Origin: an uncultured Eggerthella sp.
Lineage (GTDB): Bacteria; Actinomycetota; Coriobacteriia; Coriobacteriales; Eggerthellaceae
Assembly: GCA_900540345.1 (NCBI GenBank)
Contig: UQFK01000011.1
Location: 1-30,987, forward strand
Direction: 5' to 3'
DNA length: 30,987 nucleotides
The notes beneath the pieces were generated by a model. It searched no databases, was not told the origin of the DNA, and worked only from the letters and a program-made list of their open reading frames with translations. Position numbers and translations under genes: made by a program. Positions 1 to 6,681 of the stretch are shown piece after piece. Within the stretch, counting starts at the first letter, position 1, and every line of letters begins with the position of its first letter.

Positions 1-279
1 CTTCTCCAATAAGATGTTCTTGATGCCTGCGTCCAAGCACGCACGCGTAGAGCTGACATGAAGACCGTTAGGCAGCGCGATCGCAACTGCATCGAGCGGG
101 ACCTCTTTCAATAAATCGTTGAAATCTGCATATAACGGTACGTCGAGCTCCGCTGCAACATCCTCTGCCTGCTGGCCGAAACCTGCTACTGCCACTAGAT
201 CGAATTCATCGCTCGCTTTTGCGTCGCGTGCGATCTTCGATCCTTGATTCAGTCCGAAAACTGCGAGTTTGATTGCCAT
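1..279 (-). CDS. Gfo/Idh/MocA-family NAD(P)-dependent oxidoreductase (N-terminal part, runs off the window)
   Basis: The first 93 codons are visible and the frame stays open to the window edge. The N-terminus (MAIKLAVFGLNQGSKIARDA) forms the first strand and glycine turn of a Rossmann fold, although the turn is GLNQGS rather than the usual GxGxxG. A strand-helix pattern follows (VAVAGFG near 29-35, then LDAVAIALPNGLHV near 62-75), and the visible part ends in LLEK, which matches the EKP motif of Gfo/Idh/MocA dehydrogenases. Start chosen at 279 because GAAGGAAGGG lies just upstream. The catalytic domain is outside the window, so the substrate cannot be named. It follows a shikimate/quinate dehydrogenase gene on the same strand, but a terminator separates them, so it probably has its own promoter in the roughly 70 bases before the start. 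Confidence 0.75.
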   Translation of the reverse strand, partial: MAIKLAVFGLNQGSKIARDAKASDEFDLVAVAGFGQQAEDVAAELDVPLYADFNDLLKEVPLDAVAIALPNGLHVSSTRACLDAGIKNILLEK

Positions 280-348
280 GGTATTGTCCCTTCCTTCGTG
301 ACCCTTGACCGATCTCCCCTAAGAAGCATCCCCTCGAACAGGAGTGCT

Positions 349-383
349 ATAAAATGGGGCCTTCATTCTTTGACAAAGGCCCC
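349..383 (-). terminator. Rho-independent terminator after the shikimate/quinate dehydrogenase gene
   Basis: Read on the minus strand, an 8-bp perfect stem (GGGGCCTT at 376-383 pairing with AAGGCCCC at 356-363) with a 12-base loop is followed by ATTTTATA. It begins 16 bases after the stop codon at 400. Confidence 0.75.
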
Positions 384-399
384 GATCTTGACCCTTGAT

Positions 400-1260
400 T
401 TAATTGAAGAATTTCTCTTCGATGAGCTGGGTTGGCATCTCCTTGCCGACCCAGATGTCCTCTGCGATCGCAGCCTGCCAGAGCAGCATGCCAAGACCGG
501 AGACTGTTTTAAGTCCCTTTGCCTCTGCATCCTTCAAAAGCTTGGTCTGGCGAGGTTCGTAAACCGTGTCTGCGACAGCAATACCATCAACAAGATACTC
601 AGCAGGAATGACACTTTGGTCGGCAAGATCCCCCATGCCAACACGCGTTGCATTCACGAAGAGCGCAGATTCGGCGATCGAATTCTTCAAGGACTCTTTA
701 TCTTCAAGATCGATAAGACGGATGTTGCAGCCTGTTTTTGCAGCAAGCTTCGCAACACGATCAGCAGTAGCCTCGAAGAAGCTGTCTTTACGATTGTAGA
801 TATCAATAGCAGCAACACCATCAAGAGCAGCTTGAGTGTAAATAGCAGATCCTGCACCACCTGCACCAACAAGCGTGATCTTCTTACCGATGACATCAAC
901 ACCATGCTCTTTGATATTGCGCATAAATCCTGCACCATCAGTATTGTGACCGATCGCCTTACCATCCTTGATAGCGACCGTGTTTACCGCACCCATCAAT
1001 TCTGCAGCATCTGAGAGACCGTCAAGATACTGAGGTATGAAGGTTTTATGAGGCATCGTGACGTTGTAGCCAGCAAATCCAAGCGCTTTCATGCCTGCTG
1101 CTGCAGAAGCAAGATCTTCAGGTGCAACATCATATGCAAGATAAACACAGTCGATACCAAGCTCTTCAAAAGAGCAGGTATGCATTTCTGGTGAGAGCGA
1201 ATGTTCAACAGGCGATCCGATAAGCGCAATCGTCTGGGTATGTCCCGTAATGTGTGGCAT
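400..1260 (-). CDS. ydiB: Shikimate/quinate dehydrogenase, YdiB type
   Basis: The 286-residue protein has the shikimate dehydrogenase family layout: substrate-binding HSLSP (20-24), catalytic lysine in MPHK (K72), D108 in HNTDG, glycine loop GAGGAG (132-137) and C-terminal GLGMLLWQ (255-262). After the second Rossmann strand it reads NRKDSFF (156-162). This resembles the NRxDxF segment of E. coli YdiB, which accepts NAD or NADP and both quinate and shikimate, rather than the NRT segment of NADP-specific AroE. The region from NATRVGM onward also looks YdiB-like. It may therefore act in quinate/shikimate use as well as, or instead of, aromatic amino acid synthesis. I chose ATG at 1260 because GGAGGAAGGAG lies just upstream; a longer reading from 1308 lacks this support. 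A terminator follows directly. AroE is the alternative name. Confidence 0.88.
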   Translation of the reverse strand: MPHITGHTQTIALIGSPVEHSLSPEMHTCSFEELGIDCVYLAYDVAPEDLASAAAGMKALGFAGYNVTMPHKTFIPQYLDGLSDAAELMGAVNTVAIKDGKAIGHNTDGAGFMRNIKEHGVDVIGKKITLVGAGGAGSAIYTQAALDGVAAIDIYNRKDSFFEATADRVAKLAAKTGCNIRLIDLEDKESLKNSIAESALFVNATRVGMGDLADQSVIPAEYLVDGIAVADTVYEPRQTKLLKDAEAKGLKTVSGLGMLLWQAAIAEDIWVGKEMPTQLIEEKFFN

Positions 1261-1457
1261 GATTCTCCTTCCTCCGAACGCGTTCTGACTTTTAAATAAC
1301 ACGTTCACTTTCCTTGTTTTAATTGTTTCCGTTTTACCAATAAACTTCCAATAGTATTAGCAAGACTTTTAAAAGTTGTTATTATGTTTGACTATAGCTC
1401 CTTTTCACAGCTTATATTTTCCGTTCGCCAAATTAGAGCATCGTCAATAATTCAATT

Positions 1458-1466
1458 TGCTATAAT
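1458..1466 (+). promoter_or_regulatory. Extended -10 promoter for the tRNA pair
   Basis: TGCTATAAT is a perfect extended -10 element (TATAAT at 1461-1466). It lies 15 bases before the mature tRNA-Pro. No clear -35 sits at 17 bases, which the TG extension can offset. A second, weaker pair, TTGACT at 1388 with TTATAT at 1412, lies further upstream. The rest of the 1261-1481 gap holds the leader of the minus-strand dehydrogenase gene and a 12-base palindrome ACTTTTAAAAGT at 1365-1376. Confidence 0.65.
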
Positions 1467-1481
1467 GTTTAGGCATCGCGT

Positions 1482-1558
1482 CGGGATGTGGCGCAGTTTG
1501 GTAGCGCGCCTGCTTTGGGAGCAGGATGTCGCAGGTTCGAATCCTGTCATCCCGACCA
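1482..1558 (+). tRNA. tRNA-Pro (anticodon TGG)
   Basis: Full cloverleaf: acceptor stem CGGGATG (1482-1488) with CATCCCG (1548-1554), anticodon stem CCTGC/GCAGG (1509-1513, 1521-1525) around TTTGGGA, so the anticodon is TGG at 1516-1518. The T arm contains GGTTCGAATCC. Discriminator A is followed by an encoded CCA (1556-1558). Confidence 0.97.
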
Positions 1559-1568
1559 TTTTTTATAT

Positions 1569-1642
1569 GCGGGTGTAGTTCAATGGTAGAACTCCAGCCT
1601 TCCAAGCTGGTCACGCGAGTTCGATTCTCGTCACCCGCTCCA
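1569..1642 (+). tRNA. tRNA-Gly (anticodon TCC)
   Basis: Full cloverleaf of 74 bases: acceptor stem GCGGGTG (1569-1575) with CACCCGC (1632-1638), anticodon stem CCAGC/GCTGG around CTTCCAA giving anticodon TCC, T arm with GTTCGATTC, and an encoded terminal CCA. It lies 10 bases after tRNA-Pro, so both are probably cut from one transcript. Confidence 0.97.
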
Positions 1643-1654
1643 TCAAGCTCTCCG

Positions 1655-1683
1655 AAGTCCTCTCTGTGAGGGCTTTTCTTTTT
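1655..1683 (+). terminator. Rho-independent terminator after the tRNA pair
   Basis: AAGTCCTC (1655-1662) pairs with GAGGGCTT (1668-1675), 8 bp with one G-T pair and a 5-base loop, followed by a T-rich tail up to 1683. It starts 12 bases after tRNA-Gly. The T-run is only present for plus-strand transcription. Confidence 0.85.
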
Positions 1684-1728
1684 CGCAAAGCCTTATACAG
1701 ATCGCTCATGACACCCGCATGCCCCTGA

Positions 1729-2322
1729 TCATGACAGCTGATCGAATAAGGCATGAAGCGCACGTGCGCGATGCGAAACCTTTTGTTTCTCGGTAAGGCC
1801 AAGCTCAGCAAAGGTCTTGCTATTCACAAAATCATCGGGCAAGAAGAGTGGATCATAGCCAAAACCATCGCTTCCTCGCTCTTCATATCCAATACGTCCG
1901 TCAACCCTGCCTTCAGCAATCGTTTCAACCCCGTCCGTATCGATGAAGACGAGCGCGCAGCAGAAGTGGGCATTACGTTGTTCTTCGGGAACATCCTTTA
2001 GGTTCTTTAGTAACAACGCGTTGTTTGCAGCGTCGTCGCTCTCCTCTCCGGCATAGCGCGACGAAAAGACCCCTGGCGCACCATTCAACGCATCAACGAC
2101 AAGACCTGAATCATCTGCAAGCACCGCACAACCTGATAGATCATGTGCTGCTCGAGCTTTGATACGCGCATTCTCGATAAAAGTTGTGCCCGTCTCTTCG
2201 GGATCAGAATCTAGCCCCGCTTCTTTCAAGCTCAAACAATCCCAGTCAAGACTTGAAAACATATCACGGATCTCCATGACCTTATGCGCATTGTTTGTCG
2301 CGATGATGACACGCTTTGACAT
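1729..2322 (-). CDS. rdgB: XTP/dITP diphosphatase (non-canonical purine NTP pyrophosphatase)
   Basis: The 197-residue protein hydrolyses ITP, XTP and their deoxy forms to monophosphates, keeping damaged purines out of DNA and RNA. Family motifs are all present: N-terminal ATNNAHKVMEI, then ETGTTFIENARIKA, the metal-binding ADDSGLVVDALNGAPGV, GSDGFGYDPLF and the C-terminal SHRARAL. The length is normal for RdgB/HAM1. ATG at 2322 is preferred because GAGGAAG lies 6 bases upstream; an in-frame ATG at 2337 would overlap that ribosome binding site. The gene begins 11 bases after the murI stop and is the last gene of a long minus-strand run. No obvious terminator follows, and its transcript converges with the tRNA pair. 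Confidence 0.95.
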   Translation of the reverse strand: MSKRVIIATNNAHKVMEIRDMFSSLDWDCLSLKEAGLDSDPEETGTTFIENARIKARAAHDLSGCAVLADDSGLVVDALNGAPGVFSSRYAGEESDDAANNALLLKNLKDVPEEQRNAHFCCALVFIDTDGVETIAEGRVDGRIGYEERGSDGFGYDPLFLPDDFVNSKTFAELGLTEKQKVSHRARALHALFDQLS

Positions 2323-2333
2323 TAAACACTTCC

Positions 2334-3266
2334 TCACAAAACAACATGATGTAAGTTATCGAGCGGAAAACGCAAAACACGCGTACCAAACGTCCTGAAC
2401 GCTTCGATATCGTCGCCCGATGTATAGAAATCATAGGTAGGCTTATTGCTTGGATCGGCAGCGATACCGCGACGTGCGAGCATATCGGCGCAATCACGCG
2501 CAACCTCAGAGGCTGAAGAGATCAAGACAACATCCCTTCCAACAACACCACCAATAAGTGACTCAAGCAAAGGAAAATGCGTACATCCCAAAACAAGCGT
2601 ATCGATCTCGCAACGACGTAAAGGCTCAAGATAGTCCTGAGCGATCTCTTGGAATTCGGGACGAATATAGACTTGAGATGCAAGGGATGTGTAATTCTCG
2701 ATCGGCCCTTTTGCCATACGGATCCCAAGCTCTGCAATCTCAACAAAACGCGGTGTCGCTGTAGAAAATACCGTTATGCCTGCATCCGCAGCACGGATCG
2801 CTTGGGTATATACGCCCGATTCGACAGTGCCTTTCGTTGCGATGACACCTACCCTGCGATTTCGCGTTGCTCGCGCCGCAGCACGAGCACCAGGCTCAAC
2901 AACCCCGAGCACGGGGATGGGAAAGGCGGTTTGTGCATAGGAAAGTCCTGCAGCAGTAGCAGTGTTGCAGGCGATAACGATCATCTTAACCCCGCGATCT
3001 ACAAGCCAAGCTCCGATCGCATCAACAAACCCACGCACTTCTTCAAAGGAACGCGGCCCATAGGGGCAATGAAGTGTATCACCAAAGTAGAGAATGCTTT
3101 CATTTGGCAGTGCTTTCATGATCTCACGGGCGACCGTAAGACCTCCGAATCCCGAATCGAACACTCCAATTGGAGCATTGTCGAACTCGGCAGAGCGAAA
3201 GCCACGAATGCCTTCTTCTCTGGTTCCGTAGAAGCGATAGGGTTGTTCGTTCGATGCGTTATTCAT
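2334..3266 (-). CDS. murI: Glutamate racemase
   Basis: MurI converts L-glutamate to D-glutamate for peptidoglycan stem peptides. The family signature is clear: GVFDSGFGGLTV (34-45), GDTLHCPYG (62-70), ACNTATA (99-105) and LGCTHFPLL (226-234). The cysteine pair C100 and C228 are the expected acid/base catalysts, with D37 and H230 in place. The usual GDTxxxPYG segment here reads GDTLHCPYG. There is an N-terminal extension of about 31 residues before the first strand, and no in-frame start exists between the first ATG and GVFDSG. The first codons overlap the L,D-transpeptidase stop (ATGAATAA) and I see no good ribosome binding site, so translation is probably coupled to the upstream gene. Confidence 0.95.
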   Translation of the reverse strand: MNNASNEQPYRFYGTREEGIRGFRSAEFDNAPIGVFDSGFGGLTVAREIMKALPNESILYFGDTLHCPYGPRSFEEVRGFVDAIGAWLVDRGVKMIVIACNTATAAGLSYAQTAFPIPVLGVVEPGARAAARATRNRRVGVIATKGTVESGVYTQAIRAADAGITVFSTATPRFVEIAELGIRMAKGPIENYTSLASQVYIRPEFQEIAQDYLEPLRRCEIDTLVLGCTHFPLLESLIGGVVGRDVVLISSASEVARDCADMLARRGIAADPSNKPTYDFYTSGDDIEAFRTFGTRVLRFPLDNLHHVVL

Positions 3267-4761
3267 GGACGAGCACAGCTACATTGGTCTCAAGATTGTC
3301 GTAAAACCATTTTGCAGAATCGCTTGGTAGATTCACACACCCATGAGAGCCATTGCCCTTATAAATCGAGCCACCAAAACTTGAGCGCCAACTCGCATCA
3401 TGAAGACCGATACTGTTGCGAATAAAAGGCATCCAATAGGTGACCTGAGTCTCGTAATCTTTCGTCCCATCCGCATTAAAACCAGTTAGAACTTCAGGGC
3501 TTTTCTTCATACGCAAATAATACAGACCGGTTGGTGTACCGCGCCCTTTTGTGACATCACCCGTCACGCAGTCTGTAACAAAGAGCTGCTCGTTCTTTTC
3601 GTTAAAATATCGAACTTTCTGCTCGGAGATATCAATATCAACGTAGGCACCCCAATCACGTTGACCAGGGCCGTTATAAACGTCAGCTGTTTGCTCGCAG
3701 GGAATATCGATCGCATCGAAATTCCCTGAGGTCACGTTACCTATGAGAGTTGAGGCGAGGTCTGCCGTGCTCACCTTCCAACCATATACGCCACCACTCA
3801 CACTTACTTCTTGACCATCGCCTCGAGTAAATGTGCGCTTGGTGCCCACAGTATTCAATTCCGCGCCTTTTTGATCAGCCCACGCCGTCACCGCTTCTTG
3901 ATCGAGTGTTGGCATGAGCGTTTCAGGGTCAAGCGTAAGCCATGTGACGAGTAGATCTTTTCCTACCTTGCCAGCAGATACGGAGCCCTCAGCCATAGTA
4001 AGCTCTATCTCGCCACTAATGAGATCATTAGCCGCAGGCAACGCCTCTTTGAAGCGCTCATCATCAGCAAGAACGAGCGGCTGGATAAAGACCTCTGCGT
4101 CAAGCTGATAAGAGTCTTGCATGCCAGCCAAACATTCGTCGATCTTTGTGAAGAAGGATTCCTTATCAATTTCATTACCATAGACCTCATCCTCGACGGT
4201 AAGCATGTCGAGCAGTTCGTTATAGGTGATGGATGCATCAACGCTTGGAGTTGCTTGTTTGTTATACGCATCAATACTCGGCGTGAGCAGCTCTTCGACT
4301 TTTGCGTGATCAAAATCAGCGTCGATCACATCGCTTACATCGTGCTGCGCAAAGATCTCGATAGGCCATAACCAGATATTCTGTGCAGCAAGAGCATCCG
4401 CTCTAAGCTTATTGGGATCGATATTGAGATCGATCTGATCGGATTTGACGACTTGGTCGTAGTCCTGAGCGGTTATCGAAAGTTCATAGGTAGGGACGAG
4501 AACCTCGACCTCAGAGATGAAATCGTCATCGGCCTTATATGAAATGTCTTCTTCATTGAAGGTTGTGTTTGGATAGAAATGAGCAGAGAAGAACGCAGCT
4601 CCAATTCCATAGAGCACAATGAGGAGACCTAACACAACAGCACCAACGATGAGCAATGCTTTTTTATGCTTGCTTATCTTCTTCTGCGGTTGGTTTTCGC
4701 CTACGATGATCGAAGGGTCGAGCGGGATCCTCGTATCTTCAGTCGTTTGCGACTCTGCCAT
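3259..4761 (-). CDS. Membrane-anchored L,D-transpeptidase (YkuD domain) with VanW-like peptidoglycan-binding regions
   Basis: This 500-residue protein has a charged cytoplasmic N-terminus (about 1-34), one membrane helix (about 35-59) and a large extracellular part. Residues about 70-345 resemble the peptidoglycan-binding regions that often precede YkuD domains in Gram-positive bacteria; this assignment is by pattern. The YkuD domain spans about 372-500: DIDISEQKVRYF, then GRGTPTGLYYL, IGLHDASW (H454) and the catalytic SHGCVNLP with C475. Such enzymes form 3-3 cross-links that resist many beta-lactams, or attach proteins to the wall. It lies between aspS and murI; the stop overlaps the murI start by 8 bases, tying a wall cross-linker to D-glutamate supply. 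The ribosome binding site (GAGAAAG, about 10 bases from the ATG) is weak. Confidence 0.9.
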   Translation of the reverse strand: MAESQTTEDTRIPLDPSIIVGENQPQKKISKHKKALLIVGAVVLGLLIVLYGIGAAFFSAHFYPNTTFNEEDISYKADDDFISEVEVLVPTYELSITAQDYDQVVKSDQIDLNIDPNKLRADALAAQNIWLWPIEIFAQHDVSDVIDADFDHAKVEELLTPSIDAYNKQATPSVDASITYNELLDMLTVEDEVYGNEIDKESFFTKIDECLAGMQDSYQLDAEVFIQPLVLADDERFKEALPAANDLISGEIELTMAEGSVSAGKVGKDLLVTWLTLDPETLMPTLDQEAVTAWADQKGAELNTVGTKRTFTRGDGQEVSVSGGVYGWKVSTADLASTLIGNVTSGNFDAIDIPCEQTADVYNGPGQRDWGAYVDIDISEQKVRYFNEKNEQLFVTDCVTGDVTKGRGTPTGLYYLRMKKSPEVLTGFNADGTKDYETQVTYWMPFIRNSIGLHDASWRSSFGGSIYKGNGSHGCVNLPSDSAKWFYDNLETNVAVLVHE

Positions 4762-4789
4762 AGTCGAATAACTTTCTCATATAACGATG

Positions 4790-4813
4790 AATAGCGAAGG
4801 ATCCTTCCCTATT
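4790..4813. repeat. 24-base near-perfect palindrome between aspS and the L,D-transpeptidase gene
   Basis: Arms AATAG.GAAG and CTTC.CTATT flank GATC, with a single mismatched position per arm. It fills a large part of the 60-base gap between the aspS stop and the transpeptidase start. No T-run follows on the minus strand, so it does not look like a terminator. It could be an RNA hairpin or a protein-binding site. Confidence 0.6.
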
Positions 4814-4821
4814 CAAAATAA

Positions 4822-6600
4822 TTACAGGATGCGAAGACCCACTTCCTTGAGCTGACGGGTAGTCACTTGATTTGGTGCACCTGTCATCGGATCAGAAGCT
4901 GAAGAGGTCTTCGGGAAGGCGATAACGTCGCGAATGGACTGCTTATCGCCCAGAAGCATGATAAGGCGATCAAGACCGAGCGCAATACCACCATGAGGAG
5001 GCGCACCGAGCTCGAGCGCATGGATGAGATGACCGAATTTCTCTTCGATTTCCTCGTCATCAAGACCACATACCTTCAAGATACGCTTCTGCTCTTCGGC
5101 ATCATGAATACGGATCGTTCCACCGCCTACCTCATAACCATCCATGACCAAGTCATACGAATAGCTACCGCACGAAAGCGGATCGGTTTCGATCTTGTCG
5201 AGATCTTCCTCAAGCACATGCGTGAACGGATGATGTTCAGCAGCATATTTTTTCTCGTCTTCGTCATAGCGGAACATCGGGAAGTTAACGACCCAGAGCA
5301 ATTGATGTCCCTCACGCGGGATATCGAGCGCATCAGCCATATGAAGACGAAGTGCAGCAAGCACAGCATTGGCCACTTCATAGGTATCAGCAGCAAAGAG
5401 CACGAGATCTCCCGGCTCGACATCAAGCGCCTTTTTAAGAGCTGCGAATTCCTCATCAGAAAAGAATTTAATGATAGGACTTTTCTCTTTTCCATCAGAG
5501 GTGAATGCGATCCAAGCCATACCCTTAGCGCCATTGGCTTCAGCGATTGATCCAAGCTTTTCGATATCGCCGCGGCTCCAGTCACCTGCGCCCTTGGCAT
5601 TGATTGCTTTCACGATACCGCCTGACTGAGCAACGCTTGAGAATACCTTGAAACCAGAATTCTTTACGATATCAGTGATGTCAACGAGCTCCATGCCAAA
5701 GCGTGTATCAGGCCTATCGCAACCAAAACGATCCATAGCCTCGCGATATTGCATGCGCTGAAGCGGGAATACATGCTCAACATCAACCGCGTCGAGAACC
5801 TCTTTCAAAACCTCTTCCATCATGTTCATGACATCTTCGCCCTCAACAAAGCTCATCTCGATGTCAATCTGGGTAAATTCTGGTTGACGATCAGCTCGCA
5901 GGTCTTCATCGCGGAAGCATCGGGCAATTTGGTAGTAGCGCTCGATACCACCGATCATAAGCATCTGCTTGAACTGCTGAGGAGACTGTGGCAATGCATA
6001 GAACGTGCCTGGATTTGGGCGAGATGGAACGATATAGTCGCGTGCTCCTTCAGGCGTAGAATTAGCCAGAATGGGCGTTTCGACTTCAAGGAAGCCATGC
6101 TCGTTCAAGGCCTTTCGCATTGCTTGCGCAACCGTATGACGTAATGCGAGAGCTTGGTACATCTCGGGACGACGAAGGTCGAGATAGCGCCACTTCATAC
6201 GAGTGGTCTCGTCTGTCTCGATGCTATCTTCGATAGAAAACGGAGGGGTAAGCGAGGCATTGAGCACCTTAAGAGACTTTGCAAGCACCTCGATCTGGCC
6301 TGTAGCCATATCGGGATTTTCAGCGCCTTCCTGACGTGCGCGAACCGTGCCCTCTATCTTGATGACCCATTCGCGACCCAAGTGTTCAGCCGTCTGAAAC
6401 TCTTCAGGCGTAACGCAATCAGGATCGATGACAACCTGGGTGTATCCATCGCGATCGCGCAGATCGACGAAGATCAAACCGCCATGATCGCGGTTATGCC
6501 AGACCCACCCGGTCAAAACAACGTCTTCACCGATATCTTCCTTGCGAAGTTCGCCGCAAGTCTTGGTATGCATGCTGAACTTGTTGTTAAGTTCGCTCAT
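4822..6600 (-). CDS. aspS: Aspartyl-tRNA synthetase, probably non-discriminating (Asp/Asn)
   Basis: Class II bacterial-type AspRS of 592 residues: an N-terminal OB-fold anticodon domain (about 14-115), catalytic motif 2 around FRDEDLRADRQPEFTQ (229-244), a GAD insertion domain (about 300-430) and motif 3 in GIALGLDRLIML near the C-terminus. In the anticodon domain it has histidine in NRDHGG (H39) and glycine in RQEGAENP (G92). In Pseudomonas aeruginosa AspRS the matching H31 and G83 are linked to accepting tRNA-Asn, so this enzyme may charge both tRNA-Asp and tRNA-Asn and rely on GatCAB amidation. That last step is inference. The start has AAGGAGAG upstream. It follows hisS by 81 bases with no terminator, the common hisS-aspS pairing. 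Confidence 0.96.
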   Translation of the reverse strand: MSELNNKFSMHTKTCGELRKEDIGEDVVLTGWVWHNRDHGGLIFVDLRDRDGYTQVVIDPDCVTPEEFQTAEHLGREWVIKIEGTVRARQEGAENPDMATGQIEVLAKSLKVLNASLTPPFSIEDSIETDETTRMKWRYLDLRRPEMYQALALRHTVAQAMRKALNEHGFLEVETPILANSTPEGARDYIVPSRPNPGTFYALPQSPQQFKQMLMIGGIERYYQIARCFRDEDLRADRQPEFTQIDIEMSFVEGEDVMNMMEEVLKEVLDAVDVEHVFPLQRMQYREAMDRFGCDRPDTRFGMELVDITDIVKNSGFKVFSSVAQSGGIVKAINAKGAGDWSRGDIEKLGSIAEANGAKGMAWIAFTSDGKEKSPIIKFFSDEEFAALKKALDVEPGDLVLFAADTYEVANAVLAALRLHMADALDIPREGHQLLWVVNFPMFRYDEDEKKYAAEHHPFTHVLEEDLDKIETDPLSCGSYSYDLVMDGYEVGGGTIRIHDAEEQKRILKVCGLDDEEIEEKFGHLIHALELGAPPHGGIALGLDRLIMLLGDKQSIRDVIAFPKTSSASDPMTGAPNQVTTRQLKEVGLRIL

Positions 6601-6681
6601 TTCTCGAATCTCTCCTTGTTTTCCTATCTTTAGAGCATTGAGCTCTTCACGATAACGCGATTCCCCTATTAAAACAGGGCT

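Noticed and set aside
324..350. GAGTGCTA resembling one half of a CIRCE (HrcA) operator
   Set aside because: The partner half upstream matches the expected TTAGCACTC poorly, and no heat-shock gene is adjacent.
244..1014. 256-codon plus-strand frame antisense to the shikimate/quinate dehydrogenase
   Set aside because: It is a shadow of a well-supported gene, with no ribosome binding site and no recognisable domain.
1384..1578. 64-codon open frame across tRNA-Pro
   Set aside because: It overlaps a clear tRNA and its promoter, and the encoded sequence is the typical artefact of translating a tRNA gene.
1611..1811. 66-codon minus-strand frame ending in ERVTRIELA
   Set aside because: This ending is the translated reverse complement of a tRNA; the rest overlaps the rdgB end and the tRNA terminator.
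2649..3425. 258-codon plus-strand frame antisense to murI and the transpeptidase gene
   Set aside because: Cysteine- and arginine-rich translation without a family pattern; it crosses two real genes on the other strand.
6601..6681. Short inverted repeats between hisS and aspS (AGAGC/GCTCT, CCCT/AGGG)
   Set aside because: Stems of 4-5 bp without T-runs are too weak to call as terminators.
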